A DNA stretch of 64,000 nt from Rhodobacter sp. (lineage in GTDB: Bacteria > Pseudomonadota > Alphaproteobacteria > Rhodobacterales > Rhodobacteraceae): contig JADCEN010000003.1 of NCBI GenBank assembly GCA_020250175.1, positions 124,001-188,000 of the forward strand, written 5' to 3'. The notes under the pieces were generated by a model. It was given only the letters and a program-made list of their open reading frames with translations, made no database searches and was not told where the DNA came from. The position numbers were made by a program, and so were the translations under genes. Of this stretch, positions 26,624 to 36,266 are shown in pieces (position 1 is the stretch's first letter; every line of letters begins with the position of its first letter).

Positions 26624-27808
26624 TCAGGCGGTGGCGGGGACTTCGCCGATATGGTCCGCCGCCGCCACCCGCCCGGCCAGTGCTGCCACGACCAGAAGCA
26701 GCAGCGCCAGCACGAAATAGGTGGTGCGGTAGCCGATATGTTCGGCGGCAAAGCCGATGCCCGAGGGGGCGATCAGAATGCCCGAGTAGCCCAGCATCGT
26801 CACCGTGGCAATGCCGGACCCGGCGCTGGCCCCGGGATGGTTGCCTGCCGCTGACAGCACGATCGGCACCATGTTGGCAACGCCCAGCCCGGACAGCCCG
26901 AAGCAGGCAATGACAAGCGCCGGGTTCGGCGCAAGGCTTGCCCCCACCATGCCTGCGGCGGCAATCAGCCCCGAGACGCGCAGCGTCGCAACAGCGCCAA
27001 AGCGGTTGCGCACGGCATCCCCCATGAACCGGATCACGGCCATGGTGCCGGCAAAGACCGAAAAGGCCAGCGAGGCCGTCTGCAGGTTTGCCCCGAATTC
27101 CCGCGTCAGGTACAGCGCCGCCCAGTCCAGCACCCCGCCTTCGGGCACCATGCAGAACAGCGCCATCATCCCCAGGATGTAGATCGGCCAGCCGCGCGGC
27201 CAGGAACCGGCGCGGCGTTCGCCTTTTGCCGGGGCGGGCCTGCGCGGCTCGCTGATCAGAAAGGGCATGGCCGCCAGCATCACGGCAAGGGTGGCGAGTG
27301 TTGCCAGCAGCGCATGGGTTTCGGCCCCCAGCCGCGCAATTGCAAGGCCCCCCAGCCCGCCGCCGATGAAGCCGCCCAGGCTCCAGAAGCCATGGGATGA
27401 TGACATGATCGCGCGTCCAAGCCGCTTTTCCGCCTCGACCGCATTTGCATTCATCGCCACATCCATGCAGCCCAGAAAGGCCCCCATCACCGCCATGGCC
27501 AGGGCCAGAAGCACAAGGTTGGGGGACAGCACCACCAGCAGCAAGGTGCCGACAGCCAGAAGCGCGAACAGCCGCAGCGCCCGGCGCGACCCGGTGCGCG
27601 CGATCACCGCACCCGAAAAGGACATGGCAACGACAGCCCCGACACCCAGGCCGAAGATCAGCAGGCCCAGCGTGACTTCGGTGATGTCATGGCGCGGCAG
27701 CAGCAGCGGAATCTGCGGTGCCCAGGACCCGAACAGAAAGCCGTTGGCCAAGAACATGGCCGCAACGGCCCAGCGGCCGCGCACGGCGGCCTGGTGATCT
27801 GATATCAT
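26624..27808 (-). CDS. MFS transporter
   Basis: 394 residues with about 12 membrane segments. The start at 27808 (MISDHQAAVRGR) has GGAGAT about 10 bases upstream. The N half holds GSWAPQIPLLLPRHDITEV and the loop 2-3 segment RTGSRRALRLFALL; the gene resembles the FucP/ProP-unlike MFS subgroup with LSAAGNHPGASAGSGIATVTMLGYSG (given as GASAGSGIATVTMLGY). Substrate cannot be told; sugar or drug efflux are both possible. Last gene of the DUF3108-hrpB-MFS run, 58 bases after hrpB. Confidence 0.88.
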   Translation of the reverse strand: MISDHQAAVRGRWAVAAMFLANGFLFGSWAPQIPLLLPRHDITEVTLGLLIFGLGVGAVVAMSFSGAVIARTGSRRALRLFALLAVGTLLLVVLSPNLVLLALAMAVMGAFLGCMDVAMNANAVEAEKRLGRAIMSSSHGFWSLGGFIGGGLGGLAIARLGAETHALLATLATLAVMLAAMPFLISEPRRPAPAKGERRAGSWPRGWPIYILGMMALFCMVPEGGVLDWAALYLTREFGANLQTASLAFSVFAGTMAVIRFMGDAVRNRFGAVATLRVSGLIAAAGMVGASLAPNPALVIACFGLSGLGVANMVPIVLSAAGNHPGASAGSGIATVTMLGYSGILIAPSGIGFAAEHIGYRTTYFVLALLLLVVAALAGRVAAADHIGEVPATA

Positions 27809-27866
27809 GGAAATCCATCTCCTGCCCCGATGTCCCTTACTGAAAAACACCGGGGCTGGAAAGGGT

Positions 27867-30320
27867 TCAGGTGCCGCGCGGTTTCGCGCGCAGCGTCGGT
27901 TCCGCCCGCGTCGGGTCCTCGGGCCAGGGGTGGCGCGGATAGCGCCCCCGCATGTCGCTGCGCACAGCGCCGTAGCTGTTGGTCCAGAACCCCGGCAGGT
28001 CCGACGTCACCTGAACCGGCTTGCCGCCCGGCGACAGCAGCGTGATCCGCAGCGGGGTCTGCGCCTGCCCGACCGCGGGATGGCGCGTGACCCCGAACAT
28101 CTCCTGCAGGCGGACCTCGATCGCCGGTGCCTCGCCGTCATAGTCGATGGGCACGCGCCGCCCCAGCGGCGTCTCGTACTGCGCGGGGCACAGCCGGTCG
28201 ATCAGCTGCCGCTGGTCCCAGGTCAGCGACTGGCGCAGCGGTTCGGTCAGATCGAGCCTGCGCAGGTCGGCCTCTGTCCGCCTGTCGGCAACAAAGGGCA
28301 GAAGCCACCCCTCGGCCCGCGCCAGCAGCGCGGCATCGGAACAGTCTGGCAGATCGGCACCGCCGCCGCGCGCCAGTTCGATCCGGGCGCGCAGCCTGCG
28401 GGCGGGGTCGGTCCAGAACAGGCCAAGGTCGCGCAGACCGGCAAGGGCGGCCTGCGCAACGGCCTCGGGCGGGGCATCGGGCCAGGGTTGATCTGACAGC
28501 ACAAGGGCACCGAACAGCTCTTGCCGCCGGGCCGTCACCCGGCCCTCGCGCCGGGACCATGCGCATATCGCGCGCCGCTCGATACGGTCGGCGAACAGGG
28601 CGCGCAGGTCGGCCTCGTCGATCTGGATTGCCTGGCGCACCCGCGCCTCGCGCAGATCGCCGTCAAGATCGGTCGCCACGATCAGCCGCGCCCCCGACAG
28701 CGGCAGTCCGGGGTCCATCATCGCGCCCTTGCCCCCTGACAGCACCCAGCGCGGGGCATCGCCCCTGCGGCGCAGGCCGATGTGGTCCGGATAGGCAAGG
28801 GCGGCCATCTCTGCGGCGGACAGGGGCGGGCCAGCGCCCTGCGGGACGGCGCGCGCCAGACGGCGTGCCTCTTCACCAATCCGCTCCACCGTGGGGCGGT
28901 GCAGAATGCCCGGTTGATCGCGCGCGAACCGCGCCGGGTCCCGCAGCGCCGTCAATCGCTGCACAAGGTCGGGCGGCGCGCCGGGCAGCGGATCGCGCCC
29001 GGCCAGCAGGGCGGCCAGGGTCGCACCCTTGGGCCCCGCGTGCAGCAGCATGTGGCCCAGGCGCGGATGCAGCGGCAGGGCGGCCAGCGCGCGCCCATGG
29101 TCGGTGATGCGCCCCCCGGCCTGCAGCGCCCCCAGGGCGGCCAGCAGCGCGCGCGCCTCGGCCAGCATGCCGGGATTGGGGGGTGTCAGAAAGGCAAGGC
29201 CCGCCGCGCTGCCCCAAAGCGCCAGTTCCAGCGCAAGGCCCGCCAGATCGGCCGCCTCGATCTCGGCGGGCGGAAAGGGGGCAAGGCCGCCCTCTTCCGC
29301 GCGCGACCACAGCCGGTAGCACAGCCCTTCGGCCAGGCGTCCGGCCCGGCCGCGCCGCTGGTCTGCCTCGGCCCTCGTCACCCGTTCGGTCACCAGTCGC
29401 GACATGCCGCTGGCAGGGTCAAACCGCGCGCGCCGCGACCGGCCACCATCAACCACCACCCGGATGTCGGGCAGCGTCAGCGAGGTTTCGGCAATGGCCG
29501 TGGCCAGAACGATGCGCCGCCCCGCGCTGACCGGGGCGGTCGCGGCGCGCTGGGCGTCGAAATCCATCGCCCCGAACAACGGGCGCATGAAGCAACCGGC
29601 GGGCAGGCGGCCCTTCAGAAGCGCCTCGACCGTTCTGATCTCGCCCTCGCCCGGCAGAAAGGCCAGCACACCGCCCTGGTCCGTCCCGGCAACGGCCTGC
29701 AGGATCAGATCGGCCATGGCCGCTTCAAAGCGCATCGGTCCCGGCGGTTTGGGCAACCAGCGCGTCTCGACAGCAAAGGCCCGCCCCGCCGAGGTGATCA
29801 CCGGGGCGCCCCCCATCAGCGCGGCAACCGGAGCCGCATCCAGCGTGGCGGACATCACGATCAGCACAAGGTCCTCGCGCAGGGCCGCGCGCACCTCAAG
29901 CGCCAGAGCCAGCCCAAGGTCGGCATTCAGCGACCTTTCGTGGAACTCGTCAAAGATCAGCGCCCCGATTCCGTCCAGCGACGGGTCGGACTGGATCATC
30001 CGGGTCAGGATGCCTTCGGTCACTACCTCGATCCGGGTGGCGCGGCTGACTTTCGCCTCGCCGCGCATCCGGTAGCCGACCGTCGCCCCCACCGCCTCGC
30101 CCAGCGTTTCGGCCATTCGCTCTGCAGCGGCACGGGCGGCAAGGCGGCGCGGCTCCAGCAGGATGATGCGGCCCTGCACCAGACCGGCACGCAGCAGGGC
30201 CAGCGGCACGCGCGTGGTCTTGCCCGCACCGGGCGGGGCTTGCAGCACGGCTTGGCGGGCCGCGCCAAGGGCGGCGACCAGCGCAGGCAGCGCCTCGTCT
30301 ATGGGCAGGGTATCGGTCAC
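27867..30320 (-). CDS. hrpB: ATP-dependent helicase HrpB
   Basis: 817 residues, a DEAH/RHA-type helicase. Walker A QAPPGAGKTTRVP (about 27-39), DExH box FDEFHERSLNAD, motif III VMSATLDAAPV, motif VI QRRGRAGRLAEGLCYRLW and the HrpB-specific C-terminal domain (PVQVTSDLPGFWTNSYGAVR) are present. The start is GTG at 30320 with AAGG upstream. It lies 7 bases after the DUF3108 gene. HrpB is widespread; the exact RNA or DNA substrate is not established. Confidence 0.95.
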   Translation of the reverse strand: MTDTLPIDEALPALVAALGAARQAVLQAPPGAGKTTRVPLALLRAGLVQGRIILLEPRRLAARAAAERMAETLGEAVGATVGYRMRGEAKVSRATRIEVVTEGILTRMIQSDPSLDGIGALIFDEFHERSLNADLGLALALEVRAALREDLVLIVMSATLDAAPVAALMGGAPVITSAGRAFAVETRWLPKPPGPMRFEAAMADLILQAVAGTDQGGVLAFLPGEGEIRTVEALLKGRLPAGCFMRPLFGAMDFDAQRAATAPVSAGRRIVLATAIAETSLTLPDIRVVVDGGRSRRARFDPASGMSRLVTERVTRAEADQRRGRAGRLAEGLCYRLWSRAEEGGLAPFPPAEIEAADLAGLALELALWGSAAGLAFLTPPNPGMLAEARALLAALGALQAGGRITDHGRALAALPLHPRLGHMLLHAGPKGATLAALLAGRDPLPGAPPDLVQRLTALRDPARFARDQPGILHRPTVERIGEEARRLARAVPQGAGPPLSAAEMAALAYPDHIGLRRRGDAPRWVLSGGKGAMMDPGLPLSGARLIVATDLDGDLREARVRQAIQIDEADLRALFADRIERRAICAWSRREGRVTARRQELFGALVLSDQPWPDAPPEAVAQAALAGLRDLGLFWTDPARRLRARIELARGGGADLPDCSDAALLARAEGWLLPFVADRRTEADLRRLDLTEPLRQSLTWDQRQLIDRLCPAQYETPLGRRVPIDYDGEAPAIEVRLQEMFGVTRHPAVGQAQTPLRITLLSPGGKPVQVTSDLPGFWTNSYGAVRSDMRGRYPRHPWPEDPTRAEPTLRAKPRGT

Positions 30321-30327
30321 GGATGCC

Positions 30328-31041
30328 TTATCGGCGTTTCAGCCGCGCATTTCCATAAATGCTTTCCATCGTCACGTCTTTCACCTGCATCAGCCCCGAT
30401 TCCGCAAGACCAAGCCGCAGGGTAAAGGGGAACCGCGCCTTTTCGGCCATGTCCCTGGCCGAAAAGCCGGCCAGCCGCCGATACTCGCCGGGGCAGGCGA
30501 CGCCGCCCTCGACCGCAGAAGGGGCCCCAAGCACCAGCTGGCTGCGCCGCTTGCCGTCGAACATTGTCAGCGTCTGGTTGCATTCCCCGCCCGGGGGGAC
30601 ATCGCGCAGCGTGGCGAACAGGGCGGTCAGCGGATCGACCGTGCCGCCCTGTGTCGCCGGATCAATCCCGTCCGACTGAAGGTCACGGGGCGGGTTATAG
30701 ACCTTGACCTGCGGGATTCCGCGCCGGTATTCCATCACCGATTGCGATTGCCGCCGCCCCGTGTCGGCCTGTTCGCGGTAGCGTGCGGGCGTGAAGCGGC
30801 CCTGCCGCAGGCTGCCTTCCGCCTGCCCGTCATAGCGGATCTGCCGGACCAGCCCCACCAGACCCGCACTTTCCAGCCGCCCCGATACGGCATAGCGCCC
30901 CTCTTTCGCCTCGCCGGTAAAGCTGAGCGTGCCCGCCCAGATGCCACGGATCGACAGGTCGAAGACCACCGGGTCTTCGGCGCGGCAGGATGGTGCGGCA
31001 AGGACTGCCGCAAGAACTGCAAGTGCCAATCTGCGCCGCAT
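30328..31041 (-). CDS. DUF3108 domain protein, exported
   Basis: 237 residues. Signal peptide LALAVLAAVLAAPSCRAED, then a beta-rich DUF3108 domain: FDLSIRGIWAGTLSFTGEA, YAVSGRLESAGLVGLVRQI, VKVYNPPRDLQSDGIDPATQ and the C-terminal LRLGLAESGLMQVKDV. Family function is unknown; it is thought to be a periplasmic lipocalin-like domain. First gene of the minus-strand run with hrpB, and divergent from meaB across 126 bases. Confidence 0.85.
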   Translation of the reverse strand: MRRRLALAVLAAVLAAPSCRAEDPVVFDLSIRGIWAGTLSFTGEAKEGRYAVSGRLESAGLVGLVRQIRYDGQAEGSLRQGRFTPARYREQADTGRRQSQSVMEYRRGIPQVKVYNPPRDLQSDGIDPATQGGTVDPLTALFATLRDVPPGGECNQTLTMFDGKRRSQLVLGAPSAVEGGVACPGEYRRLAGFSARDMAEKARFPFTLRLGLAESGLMQVKDVTMESIYGNARLKRR

Positions 31042-31167
31042 GCCGGGCCTTTTGTCGGGCGGGGGTTCGGGGGCCGCCGGGGCAACAGTTTAGCAGTCCG
31101 CTGCAACAGGGCGTTGACATTTGCGTGCGCCCGCGTGCCGATGCGCGGACCCTTGCCGGAGCCATGG

Positions 31168-32172
31168 ATGATGACGGACGCAGCCGTACTGGCCCCCCGC
31201 GTGATCTCGGGCGACCGCCGTGCCCTGGCACGGGCGATCACGCTGGTGGAAAGCGCGCGCGCCGATCACCGGGCGCAGGCGCAGGCGCTGATGTTGGCGC
31301 TGCGGGCCACCGGGCGGCAGGCGCTGCGCATCGGGCTGTCGGGAACGCCGGGCGTGGGCAAGTCGACCTTCATCGAAAGCTTTGGCCTGATGCTGACCGG
31401 GCAGGGCCTGCGGGTGGCGGTGCTGGCGGTGGACCCGTCTTCTGCAAGGTCCGGGGGCAGCATTCTGGGGGACAAGACCCGGATGGACCTGCTGTCGCGC
31501 GATCCGCGTGCCTTCATCCGCCCGTCCCCGTCACAGACCCAGCTTGGCGGTGTGGCGCGCCGCACGCGCGAGGCTGTGGCGCTGTGCGAGGCTGCGGGAT
31601 TTGACGTTGTGCTGATCGAAACGGTGGGTGTGGGGCAATCCGAAACCATGGTCGATGATCTGTGCGACCTGTTCATTCTGCTGCTGGCCCCGGCGGGCGG
31701 CGACGGGCTACAGGGGGTCAAGCGCGGCATCATGGAGATGGCCGACCTGATCCTGGTGAACAAGGCCGATGGCGATCTGCGCCCGGCGGCGCTGCGGACC
31801 CGCGCCGATTATGCCGACGCGCTGCGCCTGCTGCGCCGGCGCCCGCAGGACCCCGAAGGTTTTCCCAAGGCGATGGCCGTCTCGGCCACCGAACGCGCCG
31901 GTCTGACCGAGGCCTGGGCCGAAATGCAGGCGCTGGCAGCCTGGCGCAGGGATGGTGGCCACTGGCAGGCCCGCCGCGCCGCCCAGGCACGCCATGCCTT
32001 CGAGGACGAGGTGCGTCACGGCCTGCTGGCCGCGCTGGCCAACAAGGCCGCGCAGGCCGAGATGGCGCGGCTGGGCCAGGCGGTGGAAGCCGGACAGACG
32101 ACACCAGAGGCGGCCGCCGCCAGCCTTCTGCGGCTGCTGGACCGGGCCGGGGACCCGCCTTCGGAAATCTGA
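31168..32172 (+). CDS. meaB: MeaB/ArgK-type GTPase (methylmalonyl-CoA mutase chaperone)
   Basis: 334 residues. G3E-family P-loop LSGTPGVGKST (about 58-67), VDPSSARSGGSILGDKTRMD, the base-recognition NKAD and the C-terminal dimerisation helices. MeaB protects and loads adenosylcobalamin on methylmalonyl-CoA mutase. Adjacent ATGs at 31168 and 31171 are both possible (GGAG 6 or 9 bases upstream). The mutase gene is not nearby in this window, so the partner is inferred from the family. Confidence 0.93.
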   Translation: MMTDAAVLAPRVISGDRRALARAITLVESARADHRAQAQALMLALRATGRQALRIGLSGTPGVGKSTFIESFGLMLTGQGLRVAVLAVDPSSARSGGSILGDKTRMDLLSRDPRAFIRPSPSQTQLGGVARRTREAVALCEAAGFDVVLIETVGVGQSETMVDDLCDLFILLLAPAGGDGLQGVKRGIMEMADLILVNKADGDLRPAALRTRADYADALRLLRRRPQDPEGFPKAMAVSATERAGLTEAWAEMQALAAWRRDGGHWQARRAAQARHAFEDEVRHGLLAALANKAAQAEMARLGQAVEAGQTTPEAAAASLLRLLDRAGDPPSEI

Positions 32173-32310
32173 TCTCGCGGCGGATTTGGATTGGCGTTGA
32201 GGGCTGACTCCCTGAAGGGAAGACGCGATGATGCCGGTTCTGTCGCTTCTGCGGGATGTTCCGGCCCGCCCGCACCGGGAACGCGGCGCATCATGACCTT
32301 CCGGCAAAGT

Positions 32311-32520
32311 GCTGAAAAAGTGCCCGCCGCATGGACCGCTGGCCAGAGAGCAGGAAACTGTTCCCCAGGCCCCCTGCGGTCTGGCCGGGGCCATCACCCC
32401 CGGCCGGGCGGGCAAACGCGCTGCATTTCGGGGTCCGCCCGGAATGGCACCCCCTTTTCCCCGGATTGGGAAGTTTTCCCGCCCGGCAGGCGGCGGGGAT
32501 GCTTGTTCAGCACCTTTCGG
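32311..32520. repeat. Dispersed repeat family 1, copy B
   Basis: Matches copy A (2641-2893) along its whole length: GCTGAAAAAGTGCCCGCCGC at the left edge, GGGCAAACGCGCTGCATTTC (the hairpin, degraded here), CCGCCCGGAATGGCA, and TTTTCCCGCCCGGCAGGCGG then CGGGGATGCTTGTTCAGCAC. Same orientation as copies A and C. It lies between meaB and fghA, well clear of both coding regions. Confidence 0.75.
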
Positions 32521-32561
32521 AAGGCGCTGGAGATTGCTGTTTGTGCCTTTGGCTGTCGGCG

Positions 32562-32996
32562 ATGCCGCTTCGCTTTGCCGCGAACCTGTCTGTCGCCGGA
32601 CTTGGTTCCACAGGCTTCGCTCTGGCGTGTCTTGCGGGCTGTTTCGCTGTCTGCGCCCTGGCCGCAGGGGGTGTCCTGGCGCGCAGCGCCATCCTGGGGA
32701 TTGCGGCGGTCGTGGCGCGGGGCACGCTGATCGGCAAGTCCTGCTTTCGGGGTGCCCCGGTTCCGGTGGCCCTGCCGGGGCCGCAGGCGGCAGGGCCGGT
32801 GCCGGTGGTGCCGGCGCACGACCTGACGGTGTCTTGCCGGGTTTTCACGCGGGTCATGACCGGGATGCGCAAGGGGCAGATGCCACATCGCATCCTTCGC
32901 AGGCCGGAACCGGGTGTGCCGGGTGCCGCGATGATCTTATCTGCGGCCCCCGGTCTGTTCCACCACGGGTCTTGCCGTTCCGGCGGTGGCGAATGA
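32562..32996 (+). CDS. Doubtful small membrane protein
   Basis: 144 codons. The first 60 residues (MPLRFAANLSVAGLGSTGF then ALACLAGCFAVCALAAGGVL) give one or two hydrophobic segments; the rest is Pro/Arg-rich and unlike a folded domain. No Shine-Dalgarno, no recognised family. Listed because the hydrophobic run is longer than typical shadow frames; more likely not a gene. Confidence 0.15.
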   Translation: MPLRFAANLSVAGLGSTGFALACLAGCFAVCALAAGGVLARSAILGIAAVVARGTLIGKSCFRGAPVPVALPGPQAAGPVPVVPAHDLTVSCRVFTRVMTGMRKGQMPHRILRRPEPGVPGAAMILSAAPGLFHHGSCRSGGGE

Positions 32997-33354
32997 TTTC
33001 CCGCCATGTCCCGGGGGCCGCCGCCACGCCCCGCACGCTGTGTGCCGCCGGTGCTTGGCTGGCCACGCGGGCGGCAAGGCGTTGCATCCCGGCTTTGCTT
33101 CTGCAGGCGGGTCATGCATGGCCGTTGCCGCCCCTGGCCGGTTCTGCAGGCCAGGCCGCAGGCGGCAGGCGTAAGGATTGCCGCCGTTGCACTGGCCTGC
33201 CGCAGGCGGCATCTGTATCCCGGCCCGGCAATACGGTATTGCACCGCAGGGCGTTTGCACGTCGGACCTGATCGTCGCGGCCGTCAGCATCCTGACCGTC
33301 ACCCTGGTGATCGCCTGGATGCCGGACTGCGGTGCCGGGCGTTGAAAAGGAAGA

Positions 33355-34188
33355 ATGATGAAGACATTGTCGGAAAACCGGGCCTTCGGCGGCATGCAGG
33401 GCGTTTACAGCCACGTGTCTTCCGCTTGCCGGTGCAACATGACCTTTGGCCTGTTCCTGCCTGCCGAGGCCGAGCGCGCGCCGGTGCCGGTGCTGTGGTA
33501 CCTGTCGGGCCTGACCTGCACCCATGAGAATGCCATGATCAAGGCCGGGGCGCAGAAATGGGCGGCAGAGGCGGGCGTGGCGCTGGTTTTCCCGGATACC
33601 TCGCCGCGTGGCGAAGGTGTTGCGGATGATCCGGCGTATGATCTGGGGCAGGGGGCGGGGTTTTACGTCAATGCCACCGAAGCCCCCTGGGCACCCCATT
33701 TCCGCATGTGGGATTACGTGACAGACGAGTTGCCGCGCGTCCTGTTCAACGCCTTTCCCGTGGCTGAAGACCGCCAGAGCATCACCGGGCATTCGATGGG
33801 CGGGCACGGGGCCCTGACCGTGGCGATGAGCTTTCCGGGGCGGTTCCGGTCGGCGTCCGCCTTTGCGCCCATTGCCCATCCCACCGCATCGGACTGGGGC
33901 CGCAAGCAGTTCGCGGCCTATCTTGGGCCGGATGAGGCGAAATGGGCTGCGCATGATGCCACCCTGCTGATGCGCAGGCGCGGGTTTGACGGGCCGACCC
34001 TGATCGATCAGGGTACGCAGGATGCCAACCTGGACCTGCTGAAACCCGAAGCGCTGGCCGAAGCGATGGTGGCCCGGCGGCAGAACGGCGCGTTTCGCAT
34101 GCAGAAGGGCTATGACCACAGCTATTTCTTCGTCGCCAGCTTCATGGAGGAGCATATGGGGTTCCACGCACAGGCGCTGTATGACTGA
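33355..34188 (+). CDS. fghA: S-formylglutathione hydrolase
   Basis: 277 residues, esterase-D fold. Nucleophile Ser in [10 protein letters not shown], acid in [10 protein letters not shown] and His in [13 protein letters not shown]; the N-terminus carries the substrate-channel motif [16 protein letters not shown]. It hydrolyses S-formylglutathione to formate and glutathione, the second step of glutathione-dependent formaldehyde oxidation. The partner dehydrogenase (adhC/flhA) is not in the window. AAGGAAG precedes tandem ATGs at 33355 and 33358. First gene of a five-gene overlapping operon. Confidence 0.95.
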   Translation: MMKTLSENRAFGGMQGVYSHVSSACRCNMTFGLFLPAEAERAPVPVLWYLSGLTCTHENAMIKAGAQKWAAEAGVALVFPDTSPRGEGVADDPAYDLGQGAGFYVNATEAPWAPHFRMWDYVTDELPRVLFNAFPVAEDRQSITGHSMGGHGALTVAMSFPGRFRSASAFAPIAHPTASDWGRKQFAAYLGPDEAKWAAHDATLLMRRRGFDGPTLIDQGTQDANLDLLKPEALAEAMVARRQNGAFRMQKGYDHSYFFVASFMEEHMGFHAQALYD

Positions 34189-34696
34189 GACGCGCCTCTT
34201 CATCGATGCCGATGCCTGCCCGGTAAGGCCCGAAGCGGAACGTGTGGTCACCCGGCTTGGCGTGCGGATGCTGGTGGTTTCAAACGGGGGCATCCGGCCT
34301 TCGGCCAACCCGCTGGTGGACAGCGTCTTTGTGGCCGACGGCCCGGACGCGGCCGACAGGTGGATCGCCGAACGCGCCGGGCCGCGCGATGTGGTCGTGA
34401 CCGGCGACATTCCCCTGGCGGCGAAATGCCTGGCCGCCGGGGCGCGCGTGATCCGGCACAATGGCGAGGTGCTGAATGCGGCGAACATCGGCATGATCCT
34501 GGCCGCGCGCGATCTGGCCGCCGACCTGCGGGCCGCGGATCCGTTCCGGCAGGCAGGCGGCAGGATGTTTTCCAGGGCCGACCGGTCCCGCTTTCTGGAT
34601 GTGCTGGACCGGATGCTGCGCGCGGCGCAGGCGGACCGGCCGCTGTCGCAGGCGGAACAGACACGAGGCCGGCCAGCCGGTTTGATCGGGGGGTGA
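34181..34696 (+). CDS. UPF0178 family protein (YaiI/YqxD)
   Basis: 171 residues from the ATG at 34181, which overlaps the fghA stop by 8 bases. The family hallmark [14 protein letters not shown] near the N-terminus, plus [37 protein letters not shown] and the C-terminal [19 protein letters not shown], identify it. The fold is PIN/NYN-like, so nuclease activity has been proposed, but the function is not established. Confidence 0.92.
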   Translation: MTETRLFIDADACPVRPEAERVVTRLGVRMLVVSNGGIRPSANPLVDSVFVADGPDAADRWIAERAGPRDVVVTGDIPLAAKCLAAGARVIRHNGEVLNAANIGMILAARDLAADLRAADPFRQAGGRMFSRADRSRFLDVLDRMLRAAQADRPLSQAEQTRGRPAGLIGG

Positions 34697-35643
34697 CCGC
34701 CCAGCTTTCCCAGCCCCGCCGCCTTGCCCTGATCGGCATCTTTTCGGCCATCGGCGGATCGCTGGTGTTTTCGGTCAATGATGTGGCGATCAAGTTCCTG
34801 AGCGGGGACTACGCCCTGCACGAGGTTGTGCTGATCCGGTCCCTCATCGGCCTTGCGATGGTGGTTTGCCTGATGCTGCCGTTCCAGGGCGGGTTTGCGG
34901 CGCTGCGCACCTCGCGTCCGGGCACGCATCTGCTGCGGGGGCTGTGCGTGGTCGCATCGAACCTGTTCTACTTTCTGGGCCTGGCCGCCATGCCGCTGGC
35001 CGATGCCGTGGCGGTGTTTTTCGTGGCCCCGCTGATGATCACTGCCCTGTCCGTGCACTTGCTGGGTGAAAGGGTCGGCCCGCACCGCTGGTTTGCGGTC
35101 GGCCTTGGTCTGGCCGGCGTCATCGTGATGCTGCGCCCCGGCCCCACGACGTTTCATGCCGCCGCCCTTCTGCCGCTGGCCTCTGCCTTCTGCTATGCGC
35201 TGATGCACATGCTGACGCGCCGGATGGGCATGGCGGAACGCGCCGTGACCATGGCCTTCTATGTGCAGGTGTCGTTCATCGTCGTCTGCCTGGCCATGGG
35301 GGCGGTCGTGGGCGACGGCCATCTTGCGCAGCAGAGCGATCCGTCGCTGGCCTTCCTGTTTCGGGGATGGACCTGGCCGGACCCGGCGGACTGGCCCATA
35401 TTCCTGGCGTCGGGCAGCGCAAGCGCCCTGGGGGGATTGCTGATTGCCCAGGCCTACCGGCTGTGCGAGGCGGGGCTGGTCGCCCCGCTGGAATATGTCT
35501 CGATGCCGATGGCGATCCTCTGGGGGGTGGCGGTCTTTGGCACCTGGCCGGACAGAACCGCCTGGACGGGTATTGCGTTGATCTGTGGCGGCGGGCTTTA
35601 CATGCTGTGGCGCGAGGCCAGGCACAGGGGAAAGACGGGATGA
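34693..35643 (+). CDS. DMT-superfamily (EamA) permease
   Basis: 316 residues from the GTG at 34693, which overlaps the preceding stop (GTGA). Ten membrane segments in two EamA repeats: [20 protein letters not shown] and [20 protein letters not shown] in the first, [20 protein letters not shown] with [19 protein letters not shown] in the second. Exporter or importer of a small metabolite; S-adenosylmethionine or amino-acid export are among family roles. Overlaps the next gene by ATGA. Confidence 0.9.
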   Translation: MTAQLSQPRRLALIGIFSAIGGSLVFSVNDVAIKFLSGDYALHEVVLIRSLIGLAMVVCLMLPFQGGFAALRTSRPGTHLLRGLCVVASNLFYFLGLAAMPLADAVAVFFVAPLMITALSVHLLGERVGPHRWFAVGLGLAGVIVMLRPGPTTFHAAALLPLASAFCYALMHMLTRRMGMAERAVTMAFYVQVSFIVVCLAMGAVVGDGHLAQQSDPSLAFLFRGWTWPDPADWPIFLASGSASALGGLLIAQAYRLCEAGLVAPLEYVSMPMAILWGVAVFGTWPDRTAWTGIALICGGGLYMLWREARHRGKTG

Positions 35644-36266
35644 CGCGACCGCAGGCGGTGATCTTTGACATCGGCAATGTGCTGATCGAATGGAACCCGG
35701 AACGCTATTACGACAGCCAGCTTGGCGAGGCGAAGCGCCAACGGCTGTTTGCCGAGGTTGATCTGTACGGCATGAACGACCGGATCGATGCGGGCGAGCC
35801 GTTTCGCGAGACGGTGCATGATCTGGCAGACCGCACCCCCGCCTGGGCCGAGCAGATCCGCTGGTGGCATGACCGCTGGATTCACCTTGCCTCGCCCCGG
35901 ATCGACAGGTCGGTGGCGCTGCTGCGGGCCCTGCGCCACAGCGGCGTGCCGGTGTTTGCGCTGTCGAACTTCGGCATCCAGAGCTTTGCCTATGCCGAAA
36001 CCCGATATGAGTTCCTGGGCGAGTTAGACCGGCATTACATCTCGGGTCACATGGGGGTGACCAAGCCGAACCCCGAGATCTACCGAAAGGTCGAGGACGA
36101 TTGCGGCCTGCCGCCCGGGGCCCTGCTGTTCACCGATGACCGCGCCGAAAACATTGCCGCTGCGCAGGCGCGCGGCTGGCAGGTGCATCTTTTCGACGGA
36201 CCGGCAGGCTTTGCGCAGCGGCTGGTCGCGGCAGGTCTTCTTTCAGCAGCAGAGGCGGGGGCATGA
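35640..36266 (+). CDS. HAD-superfamily hydrolase (subfamily IA, YihX-like)
   Basis: 208 residues. Motif I VIFDIGNVLIEWNP (DxGxV variant with the first catalytic Asp), motif II ALSNFG, motif III lysine in GVTKPNPEIYRKVE, motif IV FTDDRAENI. The group includes glucose-1-phosphate phosphatase and haloacid-dehalogenase-like enzymes; substrate unknown. Four-base overlaps with both neighbours imply tight co-expression with the DMT permease and the cyclodeaminase-like gene. Confidence 0.9.
   Translation: MTRPQAVIFDIGNVLIEWNPERYYDSQLGEAKRQRLFAEVDLYGMNDRIDAGEPFRETVHDLADRTPAWAEQIRWWHDRWIHLASPRIDRSVALLRALRHSGVPVFALSNFGIQSFAYAETRYEFLGELDRHYISGHMGVTKPNPEIYRKVEDDCGLPPGALLFTDDRAENIAAAQARGWQVHLFDGPAGFAQRLVAAGLLSAAEAGA

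Larger units (their letters stand above)
32173..33354. other. 1.2 kb intergenic region with a repeat and no solid gene
   Basis: Contains repeat copy B (32311-32520) and a doubtful small membrane ORF (32562-32996). Beyond 33000 only Arg/Pro-rich shadow frames are seen, plus a short frame ending at 33345 that encodes a hydrophobic stretch (LIVAAVSILTVTLVIAWMP) with no ATG. The promoter of the fghA operon should lie in the last 200 bases; nothing specific is visible. Confidence 0.5.

Noticed and set aside
33178..33345. Short frame ending just before fghA with a membrane-like stretch LIVAAVSILTVTLVIAWMP
   Set aside because: Only a TTG start is available, no ribosome site, and no known family. 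Kept in mind but not called a gene.
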